From: Actinokineospora sp. NBRC 105648
GTDB lineage: Bacteria > Actinomycetota > Actinomycetes > Mycobacteriales > Pseudonocardiaceae
DNA length: 64,000 bases
NCBI RefSeq assembly: GCF_030269645.1
Contig: NZ_BSTR01000012.1
Coordinates: forward strand, 1-64,000
Reading direction: 5' to 3'
Both the position numbers and the translations under genes were made by a program. The notes beneath the pieces were generated by a model. It had not been told where the DNA came from. It was given only the letters and a program-made list of their open reading frames with translations, and did no database searches. Every line of letters starts with the position of its first letter. Position 1 is the stretch's first letter. This document shows, one piece after another, positions 45,541-53,451 of this stretch.

Positions 45541-46101
45541 TCAGGTCGTGCGCCGGTCCAGCATCGTCCACAGAGGACCTATGACGAACCAGACGAGTGC
45601 CACCAGGCCCAGTTTGGGGATCCAGTCGCGCCACAGCGTCTCTGTGTGCTCGGGCGTGCCGACCACAAAGGACAGCAGGGCGAGGATCGCGACCCCGATC
45701 GAGCACGCCAACAAGCACTTCCGCCACTCCTGCCACTCGTGACGCACCCGCTCCGGCCCGCGCTTGGGCGGGCGCGACGGCGGCGGCCCGCCCGCGAACC
45801 GGTGCGCCACCCGCTGGTCCGCCCAGTGCACCATGCTGTGTCCGAACGCGACACTGAAGCCCAGGTATGCCGCGCCCAGCGCGTGCGCGGTGGTCGCCTC
45901 CGCGCCGCGGCCGATGTCCAGGACCGCGGCGACGATCAGGACCACGTCCACCACCGGCGTCGCGACGAGCAGCACCGCGCCCACCCGCCGCCACCGCAGC
46001 ACGTACCGCGCGAGCAGCCCGGCGCCCAACAACACCCAAAACCCGACCTCGCAGCAAGCGATCAGCAAGACCATCGGATTGTCGAAGAGGTTCCCCACCA
46101 C
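45541..46101 (-). CDS. Multi-pass membrane protein, unknown family
   Basis: The protein has 186 residues with about five membrane helices (MVLLIACCEVGFWVLLGAGLLA, VGAVLLVATPVVDVVLIVAAVL, HALGAAYLGFSVAFGHSMVHW, CLLACSIGVAILALLSFVVG, LGLVALVWFVIGPLW). A basic Pro/Arg-rich loop follows the third helix. A conserved His in GHSMVHWADQRVAHRF may matter. The start is a GTG. No function is recognised. Confidence 0.7.
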   Translation of the reverse strand: MVGNLFDNPMVLLIACCEVGFWVLLGAGLLARYVLRWRRVGAVLLVATPVVDVVLIVAAVLDIGRGAEATTAHALGAAYLGFSVAFGHSMVHWADQRVAHRFAGGPPPSRPPKRGPERVRHEWQEWRKCLLACSIGVAILALLSFVVGTPEHTETLWRDWIPKLGLVALVWFVIGPLWTMLDRRTT

Positions 46102-46230
46102 ACCAACGCTGCCTCTTGCGCTACCCGCGTCGCGTCAGCGAGTCGCCGCACATCGGGTCATCACTTCGACGGACCCGGTCGTGCGACCAAGGTGGACTTG
46201 CTCGCGGGGCGGTTGTGCTGTGATGGGGTG

Positions 46231-47379
46231 GTGAGGTCATGGCGCACCCCGATGTGGCACGCGGTGCTGGGCGTCGGGTTCGGCGCCTTGCTGCTGGCGA
46301 TCGACTTCCCGCCCGTCTCGGAGCACGCGTTCATCCCCGGGCCGGATTGGGCGCGGCTGCTCGTGCTGGTCGCGTTGGGCGCGTTGCAGCTGCTCTGGGA
46401 CCGGGCGCCGATCACCGCCTTGCTGGCCGGCCTGCCGCTGCTCGGCCTGGACGCCGCGATGGGTGTGTCACTGGCCGCGCTGCTGGGGTTCGGCGACCTG
46501 CTCTACCTGGCCGTGCTGCACGGTTCCCGCCGCGGCAGCCGTGCGGTTCTGGCCGCGGTGTGGGTGTTCGGCTGCTGCGTCGCGGTCGTGGCGCTGGTCG
46601 TCAGCGACACGCTGCGCGATTCGGTGCTGATCGTGCTCGGCGTGTGCCCGCTGCCGGTGCTGCCGGTGTGGTGGGCGCTCAACGTCCGCCAGCAGCGCGA
46701 GATCGCCGAGGCCGAGCGGGCCAGGGCCGACCAGCTCGCCCAGATCGCCGAGCTGGACCGGGCCGCGGCGGTGTACGCCGAGCGCGCGAGCATGGCCCGC
46801 GACCTGCACGACGTCATCGCCGGGCACTTGTCCGCCATCGCGATCCAGTCCGAGGCGCTGTTGACGTTGCCCGACAGCGACCCCGCGCGGGTGCGCGGTG
46901 TGCTCAGGTCCGTACGGGAGAACAGTGTCGCTTCGCTGTCGGAGATGCACGCGATGATCGGACTGCTGCGCTCCGGCGAGGGCCACCCGGACGGACCGCT
47001 TGCCCCTGCTCGGTTACGCGAACTGGACGCTCTTGTCCGTTCGGCGCGCGCGGCGGGGTTGGCGGTCTCTTGCACCGTCGATGGTGTCGACGACCTCCCC
47101 GCGGCGGTAGACCTATCCGCGTACCGGATTGTCCAAGAGGCGCTGACGAACGCGGTAAAGCACGCTCCAGGTAGTCAGGTATCGGTGTGCGTGCGACGGG
47201 AAAGAGGCATGTTGGAGATCGAGGTCCGCAGCGACGGGCGCCCTGCCGCGCACCACGCGGGCGGCACCGGGCTGATCAGCATGGCCGAGCGGGCCGACGC
47301 TGTCGGCGGCGTGCTCAAAGCAGGCCCGTGCGCCGAGGGCTGGCGAGTGCGCACGAGCTTGCCGCTGGAGCGCCGGTGA
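46231..47379 (+). CDS. Sensor histidine kinase, HisKA_3 (NarL-type) class
   Basis: The protein has 382 residues. About five N-terminal membrane helices without a large external domain suggest intramembrane sensing. The dimerisation and phosphorylation site is ERASMARDLHDVIAGHLSAIAIQSEALL, with the phospho-His in RDLHD. The HATPase region has the N-box YRIVQEALTNAVKHAPGSQVSV and the G-box GGTGLISMAERADAVGG. It overlaps the response regulator gene by 4 nt, forming a two-component pair. The signal is unknown. GTG 46228 is an equal alternative start. Confidence 0.9.
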   Translation: MRSWRTPMWHAVLGVGFGALLLAIDFPPVSEHAFIPGPDWARLLVLVALGALQLLWDRAPITALLAGLPLLGLDAAMGVSLAALLGFGDLLYLAVLHGSRRGSRAVLAAVWVFGCCVAVVALVVSDTLRDSVLIVLGVCPLPVLPVWWALNVRQQREIAEAERARADQLAQIAELDRAAAVYAERASMARDLHDVIAGHLSAIAIQSEALLTLPDSDPARVRGVLRSVRENSVASLSEMHAMIGLLRSGEGHPDGPLAPARLRELDALVRSARAAGLAVSCTVDGVDDLPAAVDLSAYRIVQEALTNAVKHAPGSQVSVCVRRERGMLEIEVRSDGRPAAHHAGGTGLISMAERADAVGGVLKAGPCAEGWRVRTSLPLERR

Positions 47380-48020
47380 TCCGGGTCCTGGTGGCGGATG
47401 ACCACGCCGCCATCCGCGCGGGCCTGTCCATGATCCTCGACGGCGCCCCGGACATCGAGGTCGTCGCCGAGGCCGAGGACGGCGCCGCGGCGGTCCGAAA
47501 GGCGATAGCGCTGCGCCCGGACCTGGTGCTGATGGACGTGCGCATGCCCGGCGTGGACGGTATCGAGGCGACGCGGCAACTGGTGGACGCGCAAGTCTGC
47601 CCGGTGCTCGTGCTGACCACGTTCGACATGGACTCTTATGTGTACGGCGCACTACGCGCGGGGGCGGCGGGCTTCCTGCTCAAGTCCGTCGACGCCCCCC
47701 GCCTGATCGACTCCGTGCGCGTGGTGGCGGCGGGCGACGCGGTGATCGAACCCAGCGTCACCCGCCGCCTCATCCGAGCGTTCGCCGCCGCCGAGCCGCG
47801 CGAGCCGGTGCGCCCGGCGGGCCTGGACCAGCTCACGGATCGGGAGGCCGAGGTGCTGGTGTGCGTCGGCGAGGGGCTGTCCAACCAGCAGATCGGCAGG
47901 CGGCTGGGGATCGGCGAGGCGACGGTGAAGACGCACGTGTCCCGGGTGCTCACCAAGCTCGACCTGCGTTCGCGGGTGCAGGCGGCCGTCCTCGCCCAGG
48001 AGGCGGGCCTCGTCGGCTAG
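47376..48020 (+). CDS. NarL/LuxR-family response regulator
   Basis: The protein has 214 residues. The receiver domain has the acidic pair in RVLVADDHAAIRAGL, phospho-acceptor D54 in LVLMDVRMPGVDG, Thr in LVLTTFDMDSYV and Lys in GFLLKSV. The C-terminal LuxR helix-turn-helix is LTDREAEVLVCVGEGLSNQQIGRRLGIGEATVKTHVSRVLTKL. Its GTG overlaps the kinase stop (GTGA), so it is the cognate partner. Targets are not evident. Confidence 0.94.
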   Translation: MIRVLVADDHAAIRAGLSMILDGAPDIEVVAEAEDGAAAVRKAIALRPDLVLMDVRMPGVDGIEATRQLVDAQVCPVLVLTTFDMDSYVYGALRAGAAGFLLKSVDAPRLIDSVRVVAAGDAVIEPSVTRRLIRAFAAAEPREPVRPAGLDQLTDREAEVLVCVGEGLSNQQIGRRLGIGEATVKTHVSRVLTKLDLRSRVQAAVLAQEAGLVG

Positions 48021-48069
48021 CGAGTCTGGCCCGGTGTGCTCGGGGGACGGCAGCTGTGACGAGTGCCGG

Positions 48070-48603
48070 TCAGCCGTGGTGTTCGTGCAGCAGCAGCTGG
48101 GTGTACGCGGCGATCGACTGCGCGTCGGTCACCCGGCCGTCGCGGATCATCGCCTCGAACTCCGCGCGCGGGACCCACGCCGCGCGCATGTCCTGCTCCT
48201 CCAGTTCGCGCTCGGCGGGCCCCTCGACCAGCTCGGTCGCCAGGAACACGTTGCCGCGCTGGCTGCTCATCCCGGGCGCCACGTCGAGCGTGCCGATGTG
48301 GGTCATCCGGCCCGCCGCCAGCCCGGTCTCCTCCCGCAGCTCCCGCGCCGCGAGCGTCGCGGCGTCGAGCTCCGCGCGGTCGGGGGCGGTGCCCTGGGGG
48401 AACTCCCAGCGGCGCGCGCCCAGCGGGTAGCGGTACTGCTCGACGAGCATCAACCGCTCGCCGTCGAGCGGGATGACCAGCGCGTAGTCCGGTTTGTCGA
48501 CGACGCCGTAGATGCCGGGGCTGCCGTCGTGGCGCCGGATGGCGTCCTCCCGGACGGTCATCCACGCGTTCGCGTAGACCTGGGTCGAGTCGAGTGCTTC
48601 CAC
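48070..48603 (-). CDS. Nudix hydrolase (ADP-ribose pyrophosphatase-like)
   Basis: The protein has 177 residues. The Nudix box is GTAPDRAELDAATLAARELREETGLAAGRM, split here as GTAPDRAELD and AARELREETGLAAG, with all Glu residues of REXXEE type present. YGVVDKPDYALVIPLDGERLMLVEQYRYPLG before the box and GNVFLATELVEG after it resemble ADP-ribose pyrophosphatases. It hydrolyses a nucleoside diphosphate derivative; the substrate is inferred from subfamily resemblance only. It is divergent from nucS. Confidence 0.88.
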   Translation of the reverse strand: MEALDSTQVYANAWMTVREDAIRRHDGSPGIYGVVDKPDYALVIPLDGERLMLVEQYRYPLGARRWEFPQGTAPDRAELDAATLAARELREETGLAAGRMTHIGTLDVAPGMSSQRGNVFLATELVEGPAERELEEQDMRAAWVPRAEFEAMIRDGRVTDAQSIAAYTQLLLHEHHG

Positions 48604-48647
48604 GGTGGGAGATCCTGCCCCGCCGCACCCGCCCCGTCACGGCGGGC

Positions 48648-48653
48648 TAACCT
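48648..48653 (+). promoter_or_regulatory. Leaderless -10 box of nucS
   Basis: TAACCT is followed by six bases and GTG 48660; no ribosome site is present. Confidence 0.5.
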
Positions 48654-48659
48654 GCTGCG

Positions 48660-49319
48660 GTGCGTCTCGTGATCGCTCGCTGCCAGGTCGACTACGCCGG
48701 GCGGCTCACCGCCCACCTGCCGATGGCCAACCGCCTGCTGCTCGTCAAGGCGGACGGCTCGCTGTCGGTGCACTCCGACGACCGCGCCTACAAGCCGCTC
48801 AACTGGATGACGCCGCCCTGCTGGCTCGTCGAGGACGGCGACGTCTGGACCGTGCAGAACAAGGCGGGCGAGAAGCTGATCATCTCCATCGAGCAGATCC
48901 TGCACGACTCGGCCCACGAACTGGGCGCCGAACCCGGCCTGGTCAAGGACGGCGTCGAGGCCCACCTGCAGGAACTGCTCGCCGAGCACATCACCACCCT
49001 CGGCGACGGCTACACCCTGGTGCGCCGCGAGTTCCCCACCGCGATCGGCCCGGTCGACATCATGTGCCGCGACGCCGCGGGCGGCTCGGTCGCCGTGGAG
49101 ATCAAGCGCCGCGGCGAGATCGACGGGGTCGAGCAGCTCACCCGCTACCTGGAACTGCTCAACCGCGACCCGCTGCTCGCGCCGGTCCAGGGCGTGTTCG
49201 CCGCGCAGATCATCAAACCCCAGGCCCGGGTCCTCGCCACCGACCGCGGCATCCGCTGCGTGTCCCTCGACTACGACACCCTCCGCGGCATCGAGTCCGA
49301 CGAGTTCCGCCTGTTCTAG
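48660..49319 (+). CDS. nucS: Endonuclease NucS (EndoMS), mismatch-specific
   Basis: NucS cuts both strands at G-T, G-G and T-T mismatches and replaces MutS/MutL repair in actinobacteria. The 219-residue protein has the N-terminal DNA-binding domain ([40 protein letters not shown]) and the RecB-like nuclease domain: [36 protein letters not shown] carries the Asp and the ExK pair. The C-terminal ESDEFRLF ends in a short hydrophobic tail compatible with beta-clamp binding. It confirms the actinobacterial origin. Confidence 0.95.
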   Translation: MRLVIARCQVDYAGRLTAHLPMANRLLLVKADGSLSVHSDDRAYKPLNWMTPPCWLVEDGDVWTVQNKAGEKLIISIEQILHDSAHELGAEPGLVKDGVEAHLQELLAEHITTLGDGYTLVRREFPTAIGPVDIMCRDAAGGSVAVEIKRRGEIDGVEQLTRYLELLNRDPLLAPVQGVFAAQIIKPQARVLATDRGIRCVSLDYDTLRGIESDEFRLF

Positions 49320-49400
49320 CGGCGCCTGCCGCGCCGAGTTCGGCCTGCTGGGTGACGCCGTCGGGAAGTCCGCCGAAATGGCGGGGCGGGTGGATGGCGA

Positions 49401-49583
49401 TCAGCGGGCGCCCAGTGCGATGTGCCGGATGAATTCCGCCACCGGTGTCCTGGGAATGTCCAAGATCTGTCGTGGATTCTTGGAGTCGCGGATATGCGCG
49501 CCGGTCGCTGTGCAGGCGACTTCCACGCAGTTGCCGCTCATCGACCGCGAACTGCGGCGCCAACCGGTGTTTTCCGATCGCAC
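49401..49583 (-). CDS. DUF397 protein
   Basis: The 60-residue protein from GTG 49583 has GAGGGGG five to six bases upstream; an ATG at 49607 would add eight residues. TGWRRSSRSMSGNCVEVACT and HIRDSKNPRQILDIP are the DUF397 signature. DUF397 proteins pair with XRE/DUF5753 regulators such as the one divergently encoded at 49920, and several pairs are linked to development or antibiotic control in Streptomyces. The Cys-containing NCVEVA motif is present. Direct interaction of the two is inference from the family. Confidence 0.88.
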   Translation of the reverse strand: MRSENTGWRRSSRSMSGNCVEVACTATGAHIRDSKNPRQILDIPRTPVAEFIRHIALGAR

Positions 49584-49844
49584 GGTGTCCCCCTCGGGTG
49601 CTGCCATTCCTGCCGGGCGGTCTCCCATTATCGAGTGGTTCGGAAATGGTGGGATCCGCTGAGTGGGTGTGAGTCCGTACGCCGTCCGCTCACGGCTCGC
49701 CCGCCGCGCGGGCCGACCGGCACGGCAACTACTCAGGGTTACTAGCACTGTGCCCTCCGGCTCTACCATGGACTGTCGGCTCGCCGCGCGGTCGCTCCGC
49801 GTGGACCTGCGGCGATCGTGCTAACGTCCCCCGTGCTGGACCTA

Positions 49845-49877
49845 AGTGGCTGGACCGCACATTGCGGTCCAGCCACT
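49845..49877 (+). promoter_or_regulatory. 15-bp perfect inverted repeat in the leader of the XRE regulator
   Basis: AGTGGCTGGACCGCA (49845-49859) pairs exactly with TGCGGTCCAGCCACT (49863-49877) around CAT. It sits 43 nt before the regulator ATG and after a TAACGT box (49832-49837), so it could be an operator for autoregulation or an attenuator hairpin. Confidence 0.55.
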
Positions 49878-49919
49878 CACTCGGATGGCTGAAGCTGGAT
49901 CGGGCGACTGGGAGTGATC

Positions 49920-50813
49920 ATGAACGAGCCGCCGGGCGACCCCCGGTTGCTGGTGCTGCGCCACTGGCTGGCCGAGCACCTGCGGGCCGACCGCGAGCGC
50001 GCGGGCCTGAGCCAGGGTGCCGCGGCGGAGCGGCTCGGGTGGTCTGCCTCGAAGCTCCAGCGGATCGAGACCGCCGTCGTCGGCATCTCGGTGACCGACA
50101 CGAAGGCGCTCGTGGACCTCTACGGGATGGCCGACCGGCAGACGACCGACAGCCTGCTCGCGATGGCCAGGCAGGCCCGTCGTCGGGACGCCTTCGCCCC
50201 CTACCGCAAGCACCTCACCGACGTGTACCAGGTGCTGCTGTCCTATGAGGGCTCGGCGTCGGAGGTCTGGTCGATCGACACGGTCGTCGTGCCGGGCCTG
50301 TTGCAGGTCCCCGGCTACGCGCGGGCACTGCTCTCGCTGCGCCACCCGGCGGAGAAGGTGGCGGCGCTGGTGGACGCCCGGGTGCTCAGGCAGCGGCTAC
50401 TCGAGCAGGACGGTGGCCCGCGGTTCACTTTCCTGTTGGACGAGGCGCCGTTGCACCGCCGCGTCGGCGGCCCCGCGGTGCTGCTCGACCAGCTCGCGCA
50501 CCTGCACCGGATCACCGCCGGGTCCGCCGTCGAGCTGCGCGTGATCCCGCTGACCGCGGGCGAGCACCTCGGCCTGTGGGAGCCGTTCATGATCATGGAG
50601 ATCCCCGGGTCGCCGCTGACCGACACGCTGCGGGAGACCGTCCTCTACCGCGAGGTGGGCGACAGCGAGCACCTGATCCGGGGCGGTGACCCGCGAGTCG
50701 CCGAGTTCCGCGCGGGTTACGCCGCGGCCGCCGCGCAGGCGCTCGACGCCCCGGCGTCCCGGTCGCTCATCGCCGAGCTGCGGGACCGGTTGGCGACTGA
50801 GCTGTCCGCGTGA
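49920..50813 (+). CDS. XRE-family regulator with DUF5753 domain
   Basis: The protein has 297 residues from ATG 49920 (TGGGAG upstream). The helix-turn-helix is RADRERAGLSQGAAAERLGWSASKLQRIE at about 20-50. The DUF5753 domain follows (YRKHLTDVYQVLLSYEGSASEVWSIDTVVVPGLLQVPGYARALL, FLLDEAPLHRRVGG, VELRVIPLTAGEHLGLWEPFMIMEIPG). Such proteins work with a small DUF397 partner, here divergent at 49401. It likely binds the intergenic region containing the 15-bp inverted repeat. Its C-terminus touches the next gene. Confidence 0.92.
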   Translation: MNEPPGDPRLLVLRHWLAEHLRADRERAGLSQGAAAERLGWSASKLQRIETAVVGISVTDTKALVDLYGMADRQTTDSLLAMARQARRRDAFAPYRKHLTDVYQVLLSYEGSASEVWSIDTVVVPGLLQVPGYARALLSLRHPAEKVAALVDARVLRQRLLEQDGGPRFTFLLDEAPLHRRVGGPAVLLDQLAHLHRITAGSAVELRVIPLTAGEHLGLWEPFMIMEIPGSPLTDTLRETVLYREVGDSEHLIRGGDPRVAEFRAGYAAAAAQALDAPASRSLIAELRDRLATELSA

Positions 50814-50866
50814 GCGCCCCCGCGACGCGAGAAATCCCTCCCCCGTCCCCGTTTTCCGGAGTCCCC

Positions 50867-51352
50867 ATGGCAGGCAAGGCCCGCTCCAAGCGGACCCGTC
50901 GCTCCCGGCAACGCGCGCGGCCAGGTGTCCCGGTCCGCGACCCGTCGCCGACCGCGGTGGCCGCGCGCGCCGACCCGGTGGCGCCCGATGACCCGCGACC
51001 GCCGGTTCCGCTGCCCGATCCGCCGCCGTCGGTCCAGGTGGTCGGCAGGCTGCGGCTGCTGGACTGGTACGGCACGACTCTGGGCCGGGCTCTCCGCGGG
51101 CTCAACGACTGGTTGACCCACGAGATGGTCCACCTGCGCGTGCTGGGCGTCGTCACGTGGCTGGTCTTGCTAGGTGGCCCGTTTTTGCTGGTGCTCCACT
51201 GGGGTCCGCTGAACACGATGTGGGCCACTGCCGGACTCACCGGTGTGCTCGGGTTGGGGGAAGTGGTCCGACACTTCGCGGTCAGGTCCAAGGCGCCCGG
51301 TGATCGGGTCGATCGCCACCCCGATGGACAACGCGAAAACCGCGCCGAGTAG
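50867..51352 (+). CDS. Two-helix membrane protein with Pro/Arg-rich N-terminus
   Basis: The protein has 161 residues from ATG 50867 with GGAG five bases upstream; a start at 50810 is possible but lacks this. The first 70 residues are basic and Pro-rich (AGKARSKRTRRSRQRARPG), followed by two membrane helices (VLGVVTWLVLLGGPFLLVLHW, MWATAGLTGVLGLGEVVRHF). The last 60 codons overlap the opposite-strand gene at 51170-51463. No family was recognised. Confidence 0.55.
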   Translation: MAGKARSKRTRRSRQRARPGVPVRDPSPTAVAARADPVAPDDPRPPVPLPDPPPSVQVVGRLRLLDWYGTTLGRALRGLNDWLTHEMVHLRVLGVVTWLVLLGGPFLLVLHWGPLNTMWATAGLTGVLGLGEVVRHFAVRSKAPGDRVDRHPDGQRENRAE

Positions 51353-51463
51353 CAGCGCGAGAATCGGGTTCCCAGTGATCTGGAGCAGTATCGCGGTGAT
51401 GAGCGTGGCCAAGAGGCCGCCGGCTATCCTTGTCGCACCGCGCGGTGCCGGTTTATCGGACAC
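51170..51463 (-). CDS. Two-helix membrane protein overlapping its convergent neighbour
   Basis: The protein has 97 residues from GTG 51463 with GGAG six bases upstream. Two helices (IAGGLLATLITAILLQITG, ILALLLGAVFALSIGVAI) are followed by a hydrophilic tail of about 40 residues. The tail-coding 183 bp are antisense to the membrane part of the gene at 50867-51352. Both have ribosome sites and credible helices, so both may be real. The function is unknown. Confidence 0.5.
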   Translation of the reverse strand: MSDKPAPRGATRIAGGLLATLITAILLQITGNPILALLLGAVFALSIGVAIDPITGRLGPDREVSDHFPQPEHTGESGSGPHRVQRTPVEHQQKRAT

Positions 51464-51843
51464 GGCGGGCTCCGCGCTGGCCGGGCATTGTCGGGGTCCG
51501 TTCCAACGACACTGGTCGAACGGGGTCCGGTCCCACCGGGGCGGGACCACCGAGCAGGCGGGACACTTGTCGGGGCACCTCGTCCGTTCAGGCTGTTGAT
51601 CTTGCCACAACAGCGGGTGGCCAGCCACACCGCTGGTCACGTCGCGGTGCGTCGGTAGCGTGTTACACCATGGCAGATCTCCCGCCCGGGCAGAAGCTTT
51701 TCCGAAGCTGTCATCAGGCCGGGTGGGTCGCGGTTATCGGCCATTTGCCGATGCTGTCGGAAAGCGCTCCGGTTTCCGTGCGTCGGTGTCCGGATTTATC
51801 TGGTGGGGAATCGACTCGCGGTCGGCCATCCGTGAGTTGGGCG
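51464..51843 (+). other. 380-bp region without a supported gene
   Basis: The upstream area of the small minus-strand membrane gene and the downstream area of the LLM oxidoreductase gene. It contains an inverted repeat CAGCGGGTGGC...GCCACACCGCTG (about 51611-51635, one bulge). A TAGCGT box and ATG at 51670 start a frame that runs antisense into the oxidoreductase gene; no protein family is visible. Confidence 0.5.
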
Positions 51844-52740
51844 CTACCCGCGCAGGTGTGGGGCGATTTCGGCCAGTTGGTCGACGACTTCCGCGAAGTC
51901 GTCGGTCAGGGGGTGCAGCAGTACGTGGTCGGCGCCTGCGTCCAGGTGGTCGTGCAGCCGGCGGGTGATGGTTTTTGGGGTGCCCCAGGCGAAGGTGTCG
52001 TCGATGAGTGCGTCGCTGCGCTCGCCCGCGATGTCGGCGTTGGTGTAGCCGAGGCGCCGGTAGTGGCGGGTGTACGGGGTTTCCGCGTCGCGCTGGCCGA
52101 GGGCGAGCATGGTGCGCATCTGGCCTCGGGCGGTGTCCGCGTCGGTCTCCAGCAGGAGCGCTTGGTGTGGGATGAGCAGTCGGTCCGGGCCGAGCAGTTG
52201 CCGGGCTGATTCGGTGTGTTTGACCGGCTGGAGGAATGGGTGTGCGCCGTGCGTGCGCTCGGCCGCCAGGGCATGGGCCTTCGGGCCGAGTGCGGCGAGC
52301 ACCCGCGGGTACGGCACGCCCACCGAGGACAGTTCCGCCGCGGCGTCCATCTGGTCGAGGTAGGTGCGCAGTCCGGTCAGTGGTCGGTCGCCGATCTTGC
52401 CGCCCAGGCCGAGCACCAACCGCCCCGGGTACGCCTCGGCCAAGGTCGCCGCGGCGCTGTGCGTCGTGCCCGCGTCGCGCCTGCTGATGTTCGCGATGCC
52501 GCTCGCCGCGACGAGCCGTTCGGTCGAGGCCAGCGCGACGGCCAGTTGCGCGATCACTTCCCGCCCCACGACCGGCGCCACCGCGGGTGGTTCGCCGAAC
52601 CACACCGAGCGGTAGCCGAGTGCCTCGATCCGGGCGAACCCCTCGCGCTGCTGGTCGATCGGTGCGTTCAGCAGCGCGACCGGGGAGATCCACACCCCGA
52701 AGCCGCCCAGTCGTTCCCGAGTCTGCTCGATCATCGCCAC
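51844..52740 (-). CDS. LLM-class F420-dependent oxidoreductase
   Basis: The protein has 298 residues of the luciferase-like barrel. GYRSVWFGEPPAVAPVV, VAASGIANISRRDAGTTHSAAATLAEAYPGRLVLGLGG and the C-terminal GTPKTITRRLHDHLDAGADHVLLHPLTDD are typical of TIGR03620-type actinobacterial enzymes that use F420. The substrate is unknown. It is divergent from a TetR regulator with twin operators between, so TetR probably controls it. The start is GTG 52740 or ATG 52734. Confidence 0.9.
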   Translation of the reverse strand: MAMIEQTRERLGGFGVWISPVALLNAPIDQQREGFARIEALGYRSVWFGEPPAVAPVVGREVIAQLAVALASTERLVAASGIANISRRDAGTTHSAAATLAEAYPGRLVLGLGGKIGDRPLTGLRTYLDQMDAAAELSSVGVPYPRVLAALGPKAHALAAERTHGAHPFLQPVKHTESARQLLGPDRLLIPHQALLLETDADTARGQMRTMLALGQRDAETPYTRHYRRLGYTNADIAGERSDALIDDTFAWGTPKTITRRLHDHLDAGADHVLLHPLTDDFAEVVDQLAEIAPHLRG

Positions 52741-52756
52741 CCCCTGCGAACTAAAA

Positions 52757-52805
52757 CGGAGCCTGCCTCCGATTGGTCTCCGCCAGCATACGGAGGTAGG
52801 CTCCG
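52757..52805. promoter_or_regulatory. Twin TetR-type operators in the LLM oxidoreductase/tetR intergenic region
   Basis: CGGAGCCTGCCTCCG (52757-52771) and CGGAGGTAGGCTCCG (52791-52805) are each 5-bp inverted repeats with a 5-bp spacer, and together with flanking AAA/TTT they form a larger near-perfect inverted repeat. One site faces each gene. They are the likely targets of the adjacent TetR protein. Confidence 0.75.
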
Positions 52806-52823
52806 TTTCGACAAGGGGGTGCC

Positions 52824-53387
52824 GTGGTCGACACCGCGAAGCCGATGCGGGCGGACGCCCGGCGCAACTACGAGCGGTTGATGGACCAGGCCCGTGCGGC
52901 CTTCGCCGAACGCGGCACGGAGGCGTCGCTCGAGGACATCGCCGGTGCCGCCGGGGTCGGCATCGGCACGCTCTACCGGCACTTCCCGACCCGCCAGGAC
53001 CTGCTGGAGGCGTTGCTGCGCGAGCAGTTCGACGCCCTCGCCGCCACCGGGCGCGACCTGCTCGACGACGTCTCCGCGGGCGCCGCGCTGGTCACCTGGG
53101 TGTCGGCGTTCGTGGCGATGACCTCCACCTACCGCGGCCTGACCGCCGCGCTCACCGCGACCCTGCGCGACGAGAGCACCACCCTGCACGCCGCCTGCGT
53201 CTCCATGCGCGCCGTGGCCACGGCCCTGCTCGAACGCGCGCAACAGGCCGGTGCGGTGCGCGCCGACGTCTCCGCCTCGGACTTCCTCATCCTGATCTCC
53301 GGCGTCGCGTGGGCCTACGAGCACGTGGTCGAGGAGTCGCCCCGCAGGCTGCTGGACCTTGTCTTCGAGGGGCTCGTCGAGCGCTGA
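52824..53387 (+). CDS. TetR-family transcriptional regulator
   Basis: The 187-residue protein from GTG 52824 has the helix-turn-helix MDQARAAFAERGTEASLEDIAGAAGVGIGTLYRHFPTRQDLLEALL at residues 21-65. The C-terminal domain (SAFVAMTSTYRGLTAALTATL, SDFLILISGVAWAYEHV) is a ligand-binding helical bundle of the SbtR-like type. It is autoregulatory in all likelihood through the twin operators just upstream and controls the divergent oxidoreductase. The inducer is unknown. Confidence 0.93.
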   Translation: MVDTAKPMRADARRNYERLMDQARAAFAERGTEASLEDIAGAAGVGIGTLYRHFPTRQDLLEALLREQFDALAATGRDLLDDVSAGAALVTWVSAFVAMTSTYRGLTAALTATLRDESTTLHAACVSMRAVATALLERAQQAGAVRADVSASDFLILISGVAWAYEHVVEESPRRLLDLVFEGLVER

Positions 53388-53451
53388 TCCCTGCGGTGTC
53401 GGCCGCGGTGCCCGACCCTGGACGCACACCCGAACCGCGAGGGAGCACCGA

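Noticed and set aside
51670-52209. ATG with an upstream TAGCGT box starting a 180-codon frame
   Set aside because: Most of it is antisense to the LLM oxidoreductase gene and shows no protein family; the box-to-start spacing is longer than in the other leaderless genes.
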